39,271 nt of DNA from Pantoea septica (lineage in GTDB: Bacteria; Pseudomonadota; Gammaproteobacteria; Enterobacterales; Enterobacteriaceae). Under the pieces are notes generated by a model. The model was not told the origin of the DNA, did no database searches, and saw only the letters and a program-made list of their open reading frames with translations. The DNA lies in assembly GCF_002095575.1 (NCBI RefSeq), contig NZ_MLJJ01000038.1, positions 1 through 39,271 on the forward strand, given 5' to 3'. A program made the translations under genes and the position numbers. Below, piece after piece: positions 24,655 through 32,467 of this stretch. Within the stretch, counting starts at the first letter, position 1. Every line of letters starts with the position of its first letter.

Positions 24655-24684
24655 CGGGCTCGCGCAGGCGAGTCCGTTTTTTTT
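24655..24684 (+). terminator. Intrinsic terminator of the chemoreceptor gene
   Basis: CGGGCTCGC (24655-24663) pairs with GCGAGTCCG (24668-24676, one G-U) around GCAG, followed by eight T residues. It begins 10 nt after the stop codon. Confidence 0.93.
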
Positions 24685-24763
24685 GCGCGAAACCGCACGA
24701 ATTCACGCGGCATGAAACGGCAGGGATGTGCCAGAATAGTAAGAGTTATCTTAAGGAATCCTC

Positions 24764-25297
24764 ATGTCTGCTATCGAAGTTATTCTCGTCGACCATCTCG
24801 ATCGTCCCACCGGTAAAATGGAAAAGCTGGAAGTGCATGAGAAGGGATTGCTGCACCGGGCGGTCACGGTCTACGTATTTAATTCGTCCGGCGAACTGCT
24901 GCTGCAGCGCCGCGCCAGCGGCAAATATCACTGCGGCGGGCTGTGGAGCAATACTACCTGCGGGCACCCCTATCCGGCGGAGCCGACGCAGCAGGCGGCG
25001 GAGCGTCGCTTATACGAGGAGATGGGACTGGAGCTGTCGCTGACGCCGGTCTTCGAGCTGAGCTATAACCTGCCGCTCAGCAATGGCCTGATTGAGCATG
25101 AGTATGGCCATGTCTATTTCGCCATCAGCGATGAGCCACCGACCCCTAATCCCCAGGAAGCGGACGACTGGCGCTATCTTTCGGTGAGCGACATCCAGCG
25201 CGCGATGCTTGACGAACCGCAGCAGTTCACCCCCTGGTTTCTCTACACCTTTCCGCGCATACCCGCCTATTTGAATGCGCTGAGCATGCCGGCCTGA
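24764..25297 (+). CDS. idi: Isopentenyl-diphosphate delta-isomerase, type 1
   Basis: A 177-residue cytosolic Nudix-fold isomerase interconverting IPP and DMAPP in isoprenoid synthesis. The catalytic Cys66 is in SNTTCGHPYP, and the second catalytic acid is Glu113 in EHEYGHVYF. A Nudix-type helix is visible (QAAERRLYEEMGLEL), with metal-ligand His/Glu residues at the expected places, including H25 and H32. The length matches E. coli Idi (182 aa). AAGGA lies 8 nt before the ATG. In carotenoid-producing Erwiniaceae an idi gene is often inside the crt cluster; no crt genes are present here, so this looks like a stand-alone copy. Confidence 0.95.
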   Translation: MSAIEVILVDHLDRPTGKMEKLEVHEKGLLHRAVTVYVFNSSGELLLQRRASGKYHCGGLWSNTTCGHPYPAEPTQQAAERRLYEEMGLELSLTPVFELSYNLPLSNGLIEHEYGHVYFAISDEPPTPNPQEADDWRYLSVSDIQRAMLDEPQQFTPWFLYTFPRIPAYLNALSMPA

Positions 25298-25336
25298 ATG
25301 GCCTATCTGACGGGATTCAGATCGCGCTTATCTCGT

Positions 25337-25384
25337 AAGCGGGAGTGAGGAACCGAAGAGCAAAGCGTCCCTTTCCTCCCGCTT
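25337..25384. other. Long stem-loop between idi and the MFS gene
   Basis: AAGCGGGAG (25337-25345) pairs perfectly with CTCCCGCTT (25376-25384), with a further possible GGAA/TTCC pairing inside. It lies between the convergent idi (stop 25297) and MFS (stop 25410) genes. No U-tract is present, so its function in 3' end formation is inferred from position only. Confidence 0.4.
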
Positions 25385-25409
25385 GAGCACTCAACGCGAC
25401 CGCGCTTTT

Positions 25410-26885
25410 TTAACGTCCGGCAAAATCTTCCGCGTCCACATCGTAGCCCGAGGGCTCCCAGCGGATCGCCAGCAGCGCGAGCAGACCGGCCAGCGGCGCA
25501 AGGAAAATGACCCAGAAAACGCCGGTGCCCAGTGCGGCGACCAGCACCGGAAACAGAAACAGCGAAACGGTTGAGCTGCCGCGCATCAGCGTCTGGTTAA
25601 AACCGACGCCGACGCCGCGCAGTGAAGTCGGATAGCTGAGCGAAGCGAAGGTCATGGTATGCGAACCAGGGCCAAAGCCCTGACCAAACAGAAACAGCGC
25701 CAGCATCGCAATGGCGATGCCCGCCTCGTGACCGCCTTCAGGACGCCCGATCAGCGCCAGACCCAGCAGCGCCACGCACTGACAGGCGTAGCCCGCCACC
25801 GACATCTTCCAGGCGCCCAGCCGCGGCACCAGCCGCACCGCCAGCACGCCGCCGACAAAGGCGAACAGCAAATTGAGCGCCAGCGACACCAGAATCGTGC
25901 TCAGCATTGACTGGGCGAAAAAGCTGGTGATGATCACCGGCAGGCCAAAGGCCACCGCGTTATAGGCGAAAGAAGAGGCGACCGAGGTGATGGTCGCCAG
26001 CAGCGTGCGGCGCAGGTAGACGCCGCGCAGCAGCGCGCCGTAGTTGCGCCAGCTGGCGCGACGCGCCGGCTGGACAGGCGTGGTTGACGCATCATCGGCC
26101 ACCTGCGCGTTGATGTTCCAGCCGCTGCGCAAAATGGCGGCCGCGCCTTTCAGATCGCCCTGATTGGCCGCCCAAACCGGCGACTCGCTCATATAGCGAC
26201 TGCGGATCGCGATAATAATCAGCGCCGGTACCGCGCCGAAGCCGAGGATCAGGCGCCACAGCCAGCTGGTGTGGCTCTCCGGCAGCACCGCATAGAGCAG
26301 CAGCACCAGCAGATAGGAGATGCTGATCGCCGCATACCAGGTGGGACACCACATCGCCACGCTGGCGGCCTTGTTGCCCTTGCCGCGCAGGCGGGAAAAC
26401 TCGGCGAGAAACGCCATCGCCACCGGCAGATCGATGCCGACCCCCAGCCCCATAACAAAGCGCGCGCCGCCCAGCACATACTCATTGGGCGCAAAAGCGC
26501 AGGCGAGCGCCGCCACCACGAAAAAGAACATATCCGCCATAAAAACGCGATAGCGGCCGATCTTATCGGTGAGGTAGCCGCCGATCAGCGCGCCGACGAT
26601 GGCGCCGAAGGTAATGGCGGAGGCGACCATGCCGGTGCCCGTCGGGGTGAGGTTGAACTCGCGCGCCACATCCTTGATGCCGAACGCCAGCGCGCCAAGA
26701 TCGTAAGCATCGAGAAACACGCCGCCCAGCGCGATCGCCACCACGATGCGCGCGTTATTGCGCGCGCCGTCGCCGCTGTTGATCAGGCGCGACACGTCCG
26801 CTGCGCTGCGGATCCACTGCGTTTCGCCTTCGGGCCGGTTCCCTGTTAACGCCACGTGGGCGGAAGATGAAGTGAGGTCGGTCAT
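25410..26885 (-). CDS. MFS transporter (metabolite:H+ symporter-like)
   Basis: A 491-residue, twelve-helix major facilitator. A 45-residue hydrophilic N-terminus precedes TM1 (IVVAIALGGVFLDAYDLGAL). The loop 2-3 motif appears as GGYLTDKIGRYRVFM, an exact fit to GxxxDrxGRR-type signatures. The MGLGVGIDLPVAMAFLAEFS helix resembles the sugar-porter/aromatic-acid branch, and the 6-7 loop is long and basic. Substrate is not identifiable. The start ATG at 26885 has only a poor Shine-Dalgarno. The upstream DNA carries met-box-like octamers in the promoter spacer, suggesting a link to sulfur amino acids. It is convergent with idi and divergent from osmF. Confidence 0.85.
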   Translation of the reverse strand: MTDLTSSSAHVALTGNRPEGETQWIRSAADVSRLINSGDGARNNARIVVAIALGGVFLDAYDLGALAFGIKDVAREFNLTPTGTGMVASAITFGAIVGALIGGYLTDKIGRYRVFMADMFFFVVAALACAFAPNEYVLGGARFVMGLGVGIDLPVAMAFLAEFSRLRGKGNKAASVAMWCPTWYAAISISYLLVLLLYAVLPESHTSWLWRLILGFGAVPALIIIAIRSRYMSESPVWAANQGDLKGAAAILRSGWNINAQVADDASTTPVQPARRASWRNYGALLRGVYLRRTLLATITSVASSFAYNAVAFGLPVIITSFFAQSMLSTILVSLALNLLFAFVGGVLAVRLVPRLGAWKMSVAGYACQCVALLGLALIGRPEGGHEAGIAIAMLALFLFGQGFGPGSHTMTFASLSYPTSLRGVGVGFNQTLMRGSSTVSLFLFPVLVAALGTGVFWVIFLAPLAGLLALLAIRWEPSGYDVDAEDFAGR

Positions 26886-26914
26886 AATGTTGTCTGTGAT
26901 TATTGTGAGTGAAC

Positions 26915-26946
26915 GGACAGCTTACCGTCCAGACGTCTGGACGTAA
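26915..26946 (-). promoter_or_regulatory. MetJ-like operator (tandem met boxes) in the MFS promoter
   Basis: Four adjacent octamers read GGACAGCT, TACCGTCC, AGACGTCT, GGACGTAA. Against the met box AGACGTCT they score 5, 4, 8 and 5 of 8. The centre is an 18-bp perfect palindrome, CGTCCAGACGTCTGGACG (26926-26943). On the minus strand it fills the 17-nt spacer between TTTACG (26942-26947) and TAAGCT (26919-26924), a plausible promoter for the MFS gene. MetJ represses methionine genes when S-adenosylmethionine is high. Sequence inference only. Confidence 0.6.
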
Positions 26947-27052
26947 ATTCTTTTCAGTTATAACCGAGCCGATAACAGTATGAAAAAGTTGAGGCGCGAC
27001 ACTTCACGCTTCAGGCAATGTGTTAAGCGATGCATGACGAAACGACTATTCT

Positions 27053-27059
27053 CTATAAG
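27053..27059 (+). promoter_or_regulatory. Candidate -10 of the osmF operon
   Basis: CTATAAG lies 35 nt before the osmF start. E. coli osmF is induced by RpoS and high osmolarity, and a CTATA-type -10 without a clear -35 fits sigma-S use. Low-confidence reading. Confidence 0.35.
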
Positions 27060-27093
27060 CACCTCACAAATAACCGAATTAAAGGAACACCTT

Positions 27094-28008
27094 ATGGCAA
27101 GGTCTGGTTTTCTGGCATTGACGGCAGCCGCGCTGCTGCTGGCGACAGGCGCGGCGCAGGCCGCCGATCCCGTGCGCGTGGGTTCGAAAATCGATACGGA
27201 AGGTTCGCTGCTGGGCAACGTGATCCTGCAGGTGCTGGAAAAGCACGGCGTGAAAACGGTGAACAAAATCCAGCTCGGCACCACCCAGGTGGTGCGCGGC
27301 GCCATCACCGCTGGCGAGCTGGACATCTATCCCGAATATACCGGCAACGGCGCTTTCTTCTTTAACGACGAAAAAGATAGCGCCTGGAAAAACGCGCGTC
27401 AGGGCTATGAAAAGGTGAAAAAGCTCGACGCCGACAAAAATCAGCTGGTATGGCTGACGCCTGCGCCCGCGAACAACACCTGGACCATCGCGGTGCGCCA
27501 GGATGTCGCCCAGCAGAACAAACTTAGCTCGCTTGACGATCTCAGCCGCTACCTGAAAAAAGGCGGCACCTTCAAGCTGGCGGCCTCGGCGGAATTTATC
27601 GAGCGCGGCGACGCCCTGCCGGCCTTTGAAAAAGCCTATGGCTTCAAGCTGACTCAGAGCCAGCTGCTCTCGCTGGCGGGCGGCGATACGGCGGTAACCA
27701 TCAAGGCGGCGGCGCAGCAGACTTCCGGCGTCAATGCGGCGATGGCCTACGGCACCGACGGCCCGGTGGCGGCGCTGGGCCTGCAAACCCTGAGCGATCC
27801 TAAAGGCGTGCAGCCGATCTATGCGCCGACGCCGGTGATCCGTGCCGCGGTGCTGAAAGCCTGGCCAGACATCGAAAGCTGGCTGAAGCCGGTCTTCAGC
27901 AAGCTGGATGAGAAAACCCTGCAGCAGCTGAATGCGAAGATCGCCGTCGAAGGCCAGGACGCCAGCAGCGTGGCGAGCGAATGGCTGCAGCAGCAGAAGC
28001 TGCTGTAA
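27094..28008 (+). CDS. osmF: Osmoprotectant ABC transporter, periplasmic binding protein OsmF
   Basis: A 304-residue periplasmic substrate-binding protein of the glycine betaine/choline type (YehZ). The signal peptide is residues 1-23 (AAQA|ADP). Long runs match E. coli OsmF, including VGSKIDTEGSLLGN, TAGELDIYPEYTGNGAFFF, TPAPANNTWTIAVRQDVA and SLAGGDTAVTIKAAAQQTSG. E. coli YehZYXW binds betaine with low affinity. An upstream ATG at 26980 is in frame, but the ATG at 27094 follows AAGGA at 7 nt and begins the signal peptide. It is the first gene of a four-gene operon; yehY starts 3 nt after its stop. Confidence 0.96.
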   Translation: MARSGFLALTAAALLLATGAAQAADPVRVGSKIDTEGSLLGNVILQVLEKHGVKTVNKIQLGTTQVVRGAITAGELDIYPEYTGNGAFFFNDEKDSAWKNARQGYEKVKKLDADKNQLVWLTPAPANNTWTIAVRQDVAQQNKLSSLDDLSRYLKKGGTFKLAASAEFIERGDALPAFEKAYGFKLTQSQLLSLAGGDTAVTIKAAAQQTSGVNAAMAYGTDGPVAALGLQTLSDPKGVQPIYAPTPVIRAAVLKAWPDIESWLKPVFSKLDEKTLQQLNAKIAVEGQDASSVASEWLQQQKLL

Positions 28009-28011
28009 ATC

Positions 28012-29193
28012 ATGGCTTTGTCGCGGGATGCGATGCTGGCAGCGCGGCGCCAGCCGGTTGCGCTGCTGCTGTTGCTGCTGTTAAGCCTGGCACTCTACTG
28101 GCTGCCGTTTCTCAGCTACGCGCCGAACCGGCTGGTCTCCGGCCAGCCGCTGATGCTCGGGCAGGTTAGCGACGCCGGCTGGCTGGCGCTGCCGCTGGCG
28201 GCGCTCTGGCTGCTGCTGTGGGCGCGCCCGACGCGTGCGGCGCTGGCGCTGATGCTGCTCGCCTGCGACGCGCTACTGACCGGCATGGTCTGGCTGAGCG
28301 GGCACGAGGCGGCGCGGCTGGCGGCGCAGGGCAGCGCGCTGGCGCGCACCAGTTTCGGCGGCGGCCTGTGGCTGGCGTGCGGCGTCACGCTGCTGCTGGG
28401 CGCGGAGCTGGCGCGCACGCTGACGCGCAATAATCTCTGGCGACTGCTGCTTAATCTGCAGATCTGGCTGCTGCCGCTGCTGATGCTGTTTAGCGGCGAG
28501 CTGAACGCGCTGTCGCTGCTAAAGGAGTACGCCAACCGCCACGCGGTGTTTGACGCGGCACTGGCGCGCCATCTGGCGCTGCTCAGCGGCACGCTGCTGC
28601 CTGCGCTGCTTATCGGCCTGCCGCTCGGCATTTTGCTGCACCGGCGTCCGGCGTGGCAGAGCGGCGTTTTCAGCGTGCTGAACGTTATTCAGACCGTGCC
28701 GTCGGTGGCGCTGTTCGGTCTGCTGATCGCGCCGCTGGCCGGGCTGGCGAGCGCCTTTCCCTGGCTGAAAAGCTGGGGCGTCAGCGGCATCGGCATGGCG
28801 CCGGCGCTGATCGCGCTGACGCTCTATGCGCTGCTGCCGCTGGTGCGCAGCGTGGTGGCCGGGCTGCAGCAGGTGCCGCGCGACGTGCGCGAAAGCGCGC
28901 GCGGCATGGGCATGGGTCAGCTGCAGCGCTTTTTCGCCGTCGACGCGCCGCTGGCGCTACCGGTCTGGCTCGCCGGGCTGCGCGTGGTGGTGGTGCAGAC
29001 GCTTGGCATGGCGGTGATCGCTGCGCTGATCGGCGCAGGCGGCTTCGGCGCCATTATTTTTCAGGGATTGCTCAGCAGCGCGCTCGACCTGGTGCTGCTG
29101 GGGGTGATCCCGGTGATTGCGCTGGCGGTAGTGATTGACGCGCTGTTCCGCCTGCTGATTTCCCTGCTGGAGAGAACCCATGATTCACTTTAA
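28012..29193 (+). CDS. yehY: Osmoprotectant ABC transporter permease YehY
   Basis: A 393-residue inner-membrane permease, close to E. coli YehY (385 aa). An N-terminal half of about five hydrophobic segments unique to this subfamily precedes a standard binding-protein-dependent permease domain from about residue 185. That domain includes [18 protein letters not shown], the ATPase-coupling EAA-like loop ([15 protein letters not shown]) and [16 protein letters not shown]. It pairs with YehW to form the channel. The start is 3 nt after osmF, and its 3' end overlaps yehX by 14 nt, indicating translational coupling. Confidence 0.94.
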   Translation: MALSRDAMLAARRQPVALLLLLLLSLALYWLPFLSYAPNRLVSGQPLMLGQVSDAGWLALPLAALWLLLWARPTRAALALMLLACDALLTGMVWLSGHEAARLAAQGSALARTSFGGGLWLACGVTLLLGAELARTLTRNNLWRLLLNLQIWLLPLLMLFSGELNALSLLKEYANRHAVFDAALARHLALLSGTLLPALLIGLPLGILLHRRPAWQSGVFSVLNVIQTVPSVALFGLLIAPLAGLASAFPWLKSWGVSGIGMAPALIALTLYALLPLVRSVVAGLQQVPRDVRESARGMGMGQLQRFFAVDAPLALPVWLAGLRVVVVQTLGMAVIAALIGAGGFGAIIFQGLLSSALDLVLLGVIPVIALAVVIDALFRLLISLLERTHDSL

Positions 29194-30115
29194 CGGCGTC
29201 AGTAAGCACTTCGCCGGCAAAGCGGCGGTGAAAGATTTGTCGCTGCAGATCGGCGAGGGCGAGTTTAGCGTGCTGCTCGGCACCTCGGGCTCCGGCAAAT
29301 CGACCACGCTAAAGATGATCAATCGCCTGGTGGAGTTCGACGAGGGCGAGATCCTGTTCGCGGGCGAGTCGATCCGCCGGCTTGACGCGCGCGATTTGCG
29401 CCGGCGCATGGGCTACGCCATTCAGTCCATCGGTCTGTTTCCCCACTGGACGGTGGAAAAAAATATCGCCACCGTGCCTGCGCTGCTCGGCTGGCCGAAA
29501 GCCCGCATCCGCGCGCGGGTAGACGAGCTGCTGGCGCTGCTCAGTCTGGATACGCATCTGGCGCGGCGTCTGCCGCATCAGCTCTCCGGCGGCCAGCAGC
29601 AGCGCGTCGGCGTGGCGCGGGCGCTGGCGGCGGACCCTGAAGTGCTGCTGATGGATGAGCCCTTCGGCGCGCTCAATCCGGTCACGCGCGGCGCGCTGCA
29701 GCAGGAGATGCTGCGCATTCACCGCCTGTCGGGCCGCACCATCGTGCTGGTGACGCACGACATCGACGAGGCGCTGACGCTGGCGGATAACATCGTGCTG
29801 ATGGATCAAGGGGAGATTGTGCAGCAGGGCAAGCCCGCCGCGCTGCTGACGCAGCCGAAAAACGACTTTGTGCAGGACTTCTTCGGCAGAAGCGAGCTGG
29901 GCGTGCGTCTGCTGTCGCTGGGGCAGGTCGGCAATGCGGCGCGGCGCGGCGAGTGGCTGGAGGGCGAGCCGCTGGCAGCCGCGCAGTCGCTGCGCGAAGC
30001 GCTGTCGCACTTTATCGCCCGGCGCGCCGATAAGCTGCCGGTGGTGGATGAACGCCAGCAGCCGCTCGGCGTGCTCTACTTCAGCGATCTGCTGACCCTG
30101 CGCGAGGGGCAATGA
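29180..30115 (+). CDS. yehX: Osmoprotectant ABC transporter ATPase YehX
   Basis: A 311-residue cytoplasmic ATP-binding subunit. The Walker A is GTSGSGKST (34-42), the Q-loop Gln82, the signature [15 protein letters not shown] (from 135), and the Walker B VLLMDE (155-160), followed by an H-loop in [11 protein letters not shown]. After the nucleotide-binding domain, the last 70 residues form a short CBS-like regulatory segment ([20 protein letters not shown]), as in the OpuA/ProV family, where it senses ionic strength. It overlaps yehY by 14 nt and yehW by 4 nt. Confidence 0.95.
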   Translation: MIHFNGVSKHFAGKAAVKDLSLQIGEGEFSVLLGTSGSGKSTTLKMINRLVEFDEGEILFAGESIRRLDARDLRRRMGYAIQSIGLFPHWTVEKNIATVPALLGWPKARIRARVDELLALLSLDTHLARRLPHQLSGGQQQRVGVARALAADPEVLLMDEPFGALNPVTRGALQQEMLRIHRLSGRTIVLVTHDIDEALTLADNIVLMDQGEIVQQGKPAALLTQPKNDFVQDFFGRSELGVRLLSLGQVGNAARRGEWLEGEPLAAAQSLREALSHFIARRADKLPVVDERQQPLGVLYFSDLLTLREGQ

Positions 30116-30846
30116 TGCGCTGGCTGAAAGACCCGCTGCTGTGGCTGATTCTCCTGTTTATGGCGCTGCTGCTCGGCCTGCCCTACAGCGGGCCGCTTTT
30201 CGCCTGGTGGTTCCCCGAGCAGGCGCGGCCGCTCTACCAGCAGGAGAGCTTTCTACAGCTGGCGCTGGCGCATCTTTTCCTGGTGGCGACCGCCAGCGCG
30301 CTGGCGCTGCTGGCTGGCGTCGGCGGCGGGGTGCTGGTTACGCGGCGCGCGGGACGGCGCTTTCGGCCGCTGGTAGAAACCATCGTGGCGGCCGGACAGA
30401 CCGTTCCGCCGGTCGCGGTGCTGGCGATCGCCGTGCCGGTGATGGGGTTCGGCGTCTGGCCGGCGGTGGTGGCGCTGCTGCTTTACGGCCTGCTGCCGAT
30501 TTTACAGGGCACGCTGGCCGGACTCGATAGCGTGCCCGCCAGCAGTCGGGAGATCGCCGACGGCGTCGGCATGAGCGCATGGCAGCGTTTGTGGCAGGTC
30601 GAGCTGGCGCTGGCTGCGCCGGTGATACTGGCAGGCGTGCGCACCTCGGTGATCGTTAACATCGGCACGGCGGCCATCGCCTCGACCGTGGGCGCGGAGA
30701 GTCTCGGTTCGCCGGTAATTATCGGCCTGAGCGGCTTTAACACCGCCTATGTGATTCAGGGGGCGCTGCTGGTGGCGCTGCTGGCGATTGTCAGCGACCG
30801 CCTGTTTGAGCGCCTGCAGCGCTGGCTTAGCGTGAGTGGAGAATAA
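30112..30846 (+). CDS. yehW: Osmoprotectant ABC transporter permease YehW
   Basis: A 244-residue inner-membrane permease, the second channel subunit of the OsmF-YehYXW importer. Visible are an N-terminal anchor ([14 protein letters not shown]), the central permease fold ([21 protein letters not shown]), the EAA-type loop ([16 protein letters not shown]) and [18 protein letters not shown]. The start ATG overlaps the yehX stop (ATGA). An adjacent ATG at 30115 is an alternative. Its 3' end overlaps the convergent yohO gene by 20 bases. Confidence 0.94.
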   Translation: MMRWLKDPLLWLILLFMALLLGLPYSGPLFAWWFPEQARPLYQQESFLQLALAHLFLVATASALALLAGVGGGVLVTRRAGRRFRPLVETIVAAGQTVPPVAVLAIAVPVMGFGVWPAVVALLLYGLLPILQGTLAGLDSVPASSREIADGVGMSAWQRLWQVELALAAPVILAGVRTSVIVNIGTAAIASTVGAESLGSPVIIGLSGFNTAYVIQGALLVALLAIVSDRLFERLQRWLSVSGE

Positions 30847-30934
30847 GGGTGTAGCCGACCAGCATTAGCCCGCCGGTGCCGCCGACGGCCATAATGAAAA
30901 ACAGCGTTGCGAAGAAGATTTTTTGCCAGTTCAT
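30827..30934 (-). CDS. yohO: Small membrane protein YohO (35 aa)
   Basis: A 35-residue single-helix protein ([20 protein letters not shown], then [15 protein letters not shown]). It is colinear and equal in length with E. coli YohO, sharing the MAxGGxGGxMLxGYTxIL pattern, and sits in the same place, between mlrA and yehW. Its function is unknown; a single hydrophobic helix implies an inner-membrane location. An AGGTT Shine-Dalgarno-like stretch precedes the ATG at 30934. It follows mlrA on the same strand after 77 nt and overlaps the 3' end of yehW by 20 nt. Conservation of length, motif and position makes it a real gene despite its size. Confidence 0.85.
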   Translation of the reverse strand: MNWQKIFFATLFFIMAVGGTGGLMLVGYTLILHSR

Positions 30935-30978
30935 GCGGAAACCTGATTAAAGCCGGAAAGGCGGGGATAATAACGCGG

Positions 30979-31004
30979 GCAGGGCGAGGCGAAAAGGGCC
31001 CTGC
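30979..31004 (-). terminator. Hairpin between mlrA and yohO
   Basis: GCAGGGC (30979-30985) pairs with GCCCTGC (30998-31004). On the minus strand it follows the mlrA stop (31012) and is trailed by TTATTAT after a GC stretch. A weak terminator or attenuator ahead of yohO is possible. Confidence 0.4.
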
Positions 31005-31011
31005 GTGCGTT

Positions 31012-31752
31012 TTACTGAAAGCGCGTTTCGTGGGCGCGTATGGTATATCCCTGCTCCTGCCAGTGCGTCAGCTGTTCCTGCTGGCGACGCGTAAGCTTTT
31101 TGCCGGTCCAGACAAAAATAGTCTGACCGGGAAAAAGCTCTGGGCGCGGCAGATCGAGCGGCTCAGCCAGCACGTCCAGCCGCCAGCCCTCTTGCGAGAG
31201 CCGCCAGGCCTCCAGCCAGATGCGCGTGCGGTCTTCTACCGCCCAGCCGAGGATCAGCGCATCTTTGCCCGCTTTTTTACGGCTGCCTGCCAGACAGAAA
31301 GCAACGTAATCAATCAGCGCGCCGTCCAGCAGGCTGCTCATCACGCGCGCGGTGTTCTGATCCAGACCGAGCTTTTGCCGAACTGGCATAATCACGTGGT
31401 CGATAAGAGCGTCTACCGGGTTTTCTCGCCCGAGCGTAGCGATTTTGGCGCGCAGCTTTGACGGTTTGACGTGCCGCAGCACGCTCATCAGCTCTTCCTG
31501 AAGGTTAACCCAGCCGTCGTGCACGTTTACGCTTTCGCCTTCGAGCAGCGCTTTGACTTTGCCCACCGGGACGCCGCTTTCGATCCAGCGTTTAATTTCT
31601 TCGATGCGCTGCACATCCTCGTCATCAAACTGACGATGTCCACCCTCCGATCGCTGCGGCTTTAACAAGCCATAACGTCGTTGCCACGCGCGCAGCGTGA
31701 CCGGGTTTATTCCACAGCGTTCGGCGACGTCACCGATACTGTAAAAGGCCAT
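31012..31752 (-). CDS. mlrA: MerR-like transcriptional regulator MlrA (curli/biofilm)
   Basis: A 246-residue DNA-binding regulator. The N-terminal MerR winged helix (residues 1-70) has [20 protein letters not shown] and [21 protein letters not shown], close to E. coli MlrA (YehV), which activates csgD and so curli and cellulose production. The remaining 170 residues match the MlrA C-terminal effector region ([30 protein letters not shown], described here by its key residues DGALIDY and KKAGKDAL). GGGGAAG precedes the ATG. Gene order mlrA-yohO-yehW is as in E. coli. The upstream intergenic region contains a near-copy of the MlrA binding box, so autoregulation is likely. Confidence 0.94.
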   Translation of the reverse strand: MAFYSIGDVAERCGINPVTLRAWQRRYGLLKPQRSEGGHRQFDDEDVQRIEEIKRWIESGVPVGKVKALLEGESVNVHDGWVNLQEELMSVLRHVKPSKLRAKIATLGRENPVDALIDHVIMPVRQKLGLDQNTARVMSSLLDGALIDYVAFCLAGSRKKAGKDALILGWAVEDRTRIWLEAWRLSQEGWRLDVLAEPLDLPRPELFPGQTIFVWTGKKLTRRQQEQLTHWQEQGYTIRAHETRFQ

Positions 31753-31801
31753 AACTTCCCCAAACTTCCTGACTGCGATCCATTAACCTTAACCAACAGG
31801 A

Positions 31802-31838
31802 TCAACTTGTACAAATGTTTTTTAAGTGTACAAGTTGA
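31802..31838. promoter_or_regulatory. MlrA-box-like inverted repeat between mlrA and the XRE gene
   Basis: TCAACTTGTACA (31802-31813) and TGTACAAGTTGA (31827-31838) are perfect 12-nt arms with a 13-nt spacer. The core TTGTACA-N-TGTACAA agrees with the reported E. coli MlrA box (TTGTACA-N12-TGTACAA, from memory), with one extra spacer base. The right arm overlaps a TTGACC -35 for the XRE gene, and the left arm is 50 nt from the mlrA start. Confidence 0.7.
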
Positions 31839-31864
31839 CCCTGGCGCAGTTTCACGCTTAATCT
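31835..31864 (+). promoter_or_regulatory. Putative sigma-70 promoter of the XRE-GNAT operon
   Basis: TTGACC (31835-31840), 18-nt spacer, TAATCT (31859-31864). Expected transcription start is near 31871, giving a leader of roughly 24 nt. The -35 is covered by the MlrA-box-like repeat, and the -10 by the second inverted repeat. Confidence 0.5.
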
Positions 31865-31896
31865 CATATTTGAGATACTATTCCCAAATATGAGAT
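31861..31896. promoter_or_regulatory. Second inverted repeat, candidate XRE autorepressor operator
   Basis: ATCTCATATTTG (31861-31872) and CAAATATGAGAT (31885-31896) are perfect 12-nt arms with a 12-nt spacer. The left arm overlaps the -10 and the right arm reaches the first start codon (31895). An HTH repressor bound here would block its own promoter. Which protein binds is inferred. Confidence 0.6.
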
Positions 31897-32467
31897 GAGA
31901 ATGATGCTGACTGAAGAGACTGAACAACGCCTTGCGGCTCGCCTGGCGGAACTCCGCGTTCAGCGCGGCTGGTCGCTGGATGAGCTCGCCACGGCGACCG
32001 GCATCAGCCGGGCGTCATTGTCGCGTATTGAGCGCGGCGAAACCAGCCCAACGGCTGCCTTATTGAATCGCCTGTGCGTCGCTTATGGTCTTACCATGTC
32101 GCGGCTGTTAAGTGAAGTGGAAGAGGCGGTCAATCTGCTGCTGACGCCGGAACAGCAGCCGGTATGGTGCGATGACGCCAGCGGCTTCGTGCGCCGCAAC
32201 GTTTCGCCGCCGGCCGCCCACTTTCGGGCAGAGCTGGTAGAAGGGCAGCTGCGGCCGGGTGCGCGCATCGATTACGATGCGCCGCCTGTTCAGGGGCTGG
32301 AGCAGCATATCTGGCTGCAGCAGGGCGGCCTGACCATCATCATGGACGGGCAGAGCTGGACCTTACAGAGCGGCGATTGCCTGCGTTTTCATCTGACCGG
32401 CCGCTCGGCGTTCGAGGCGCATCTTACCGACGGCGCGCGCTATGTGCTGGTGGTGTGCAAACCATGA
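31895..32467 (+). CDS. XRE-family regulator with C-terminal cupin domain
   Basis: A 190-residue transcription factor. The HTH_3/XRE domain spans about residues 12-66, with helix-turn-helix LDELATATGISRASLSRIER (28-48). A cupin sensor barrel occupies the C-terminal half (EQHIWLQQGGLTIIMDGQSW, then LQSGDCLRFHLTGRSAFEAH). Such HTH-cupin proteins repress operons and sense small metabolites. ATG codons at 31895, 31901 and 31904 are in frame; Shine-Dalgarno sequences are poor for all, and the first is kept. The stop overlaps the GNAT start (ATGA), so the two genes are translationally coupled and probably autoregulated through the repeat covering the promoter. Confidence 0.88.
   Translation: MRMMLTEETEQRLAARLAELRVQRGWSLDELATATGISRASLSRIERGETSPTAALLNRLCVAYGLTMSRLLSEVEEAVNLLLTPEQQPVWCDDASGFVRRNVSPPAAHFRAELVEGQLRPGARIDYDAPPVQGLEQHIWLQQGGLTIIMDGQSWTLQSGDCLRFHLTGRSAFEAHLTDGARYVLVVCKP

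Noticed and set aside
25337..25384. Classical intrinsic terminator between idi and the MFS gene
   Set aside because: The stem is good, but there is no U-tract on either side and the loop is about 30 nt, so it is listed only as a stem-loop.
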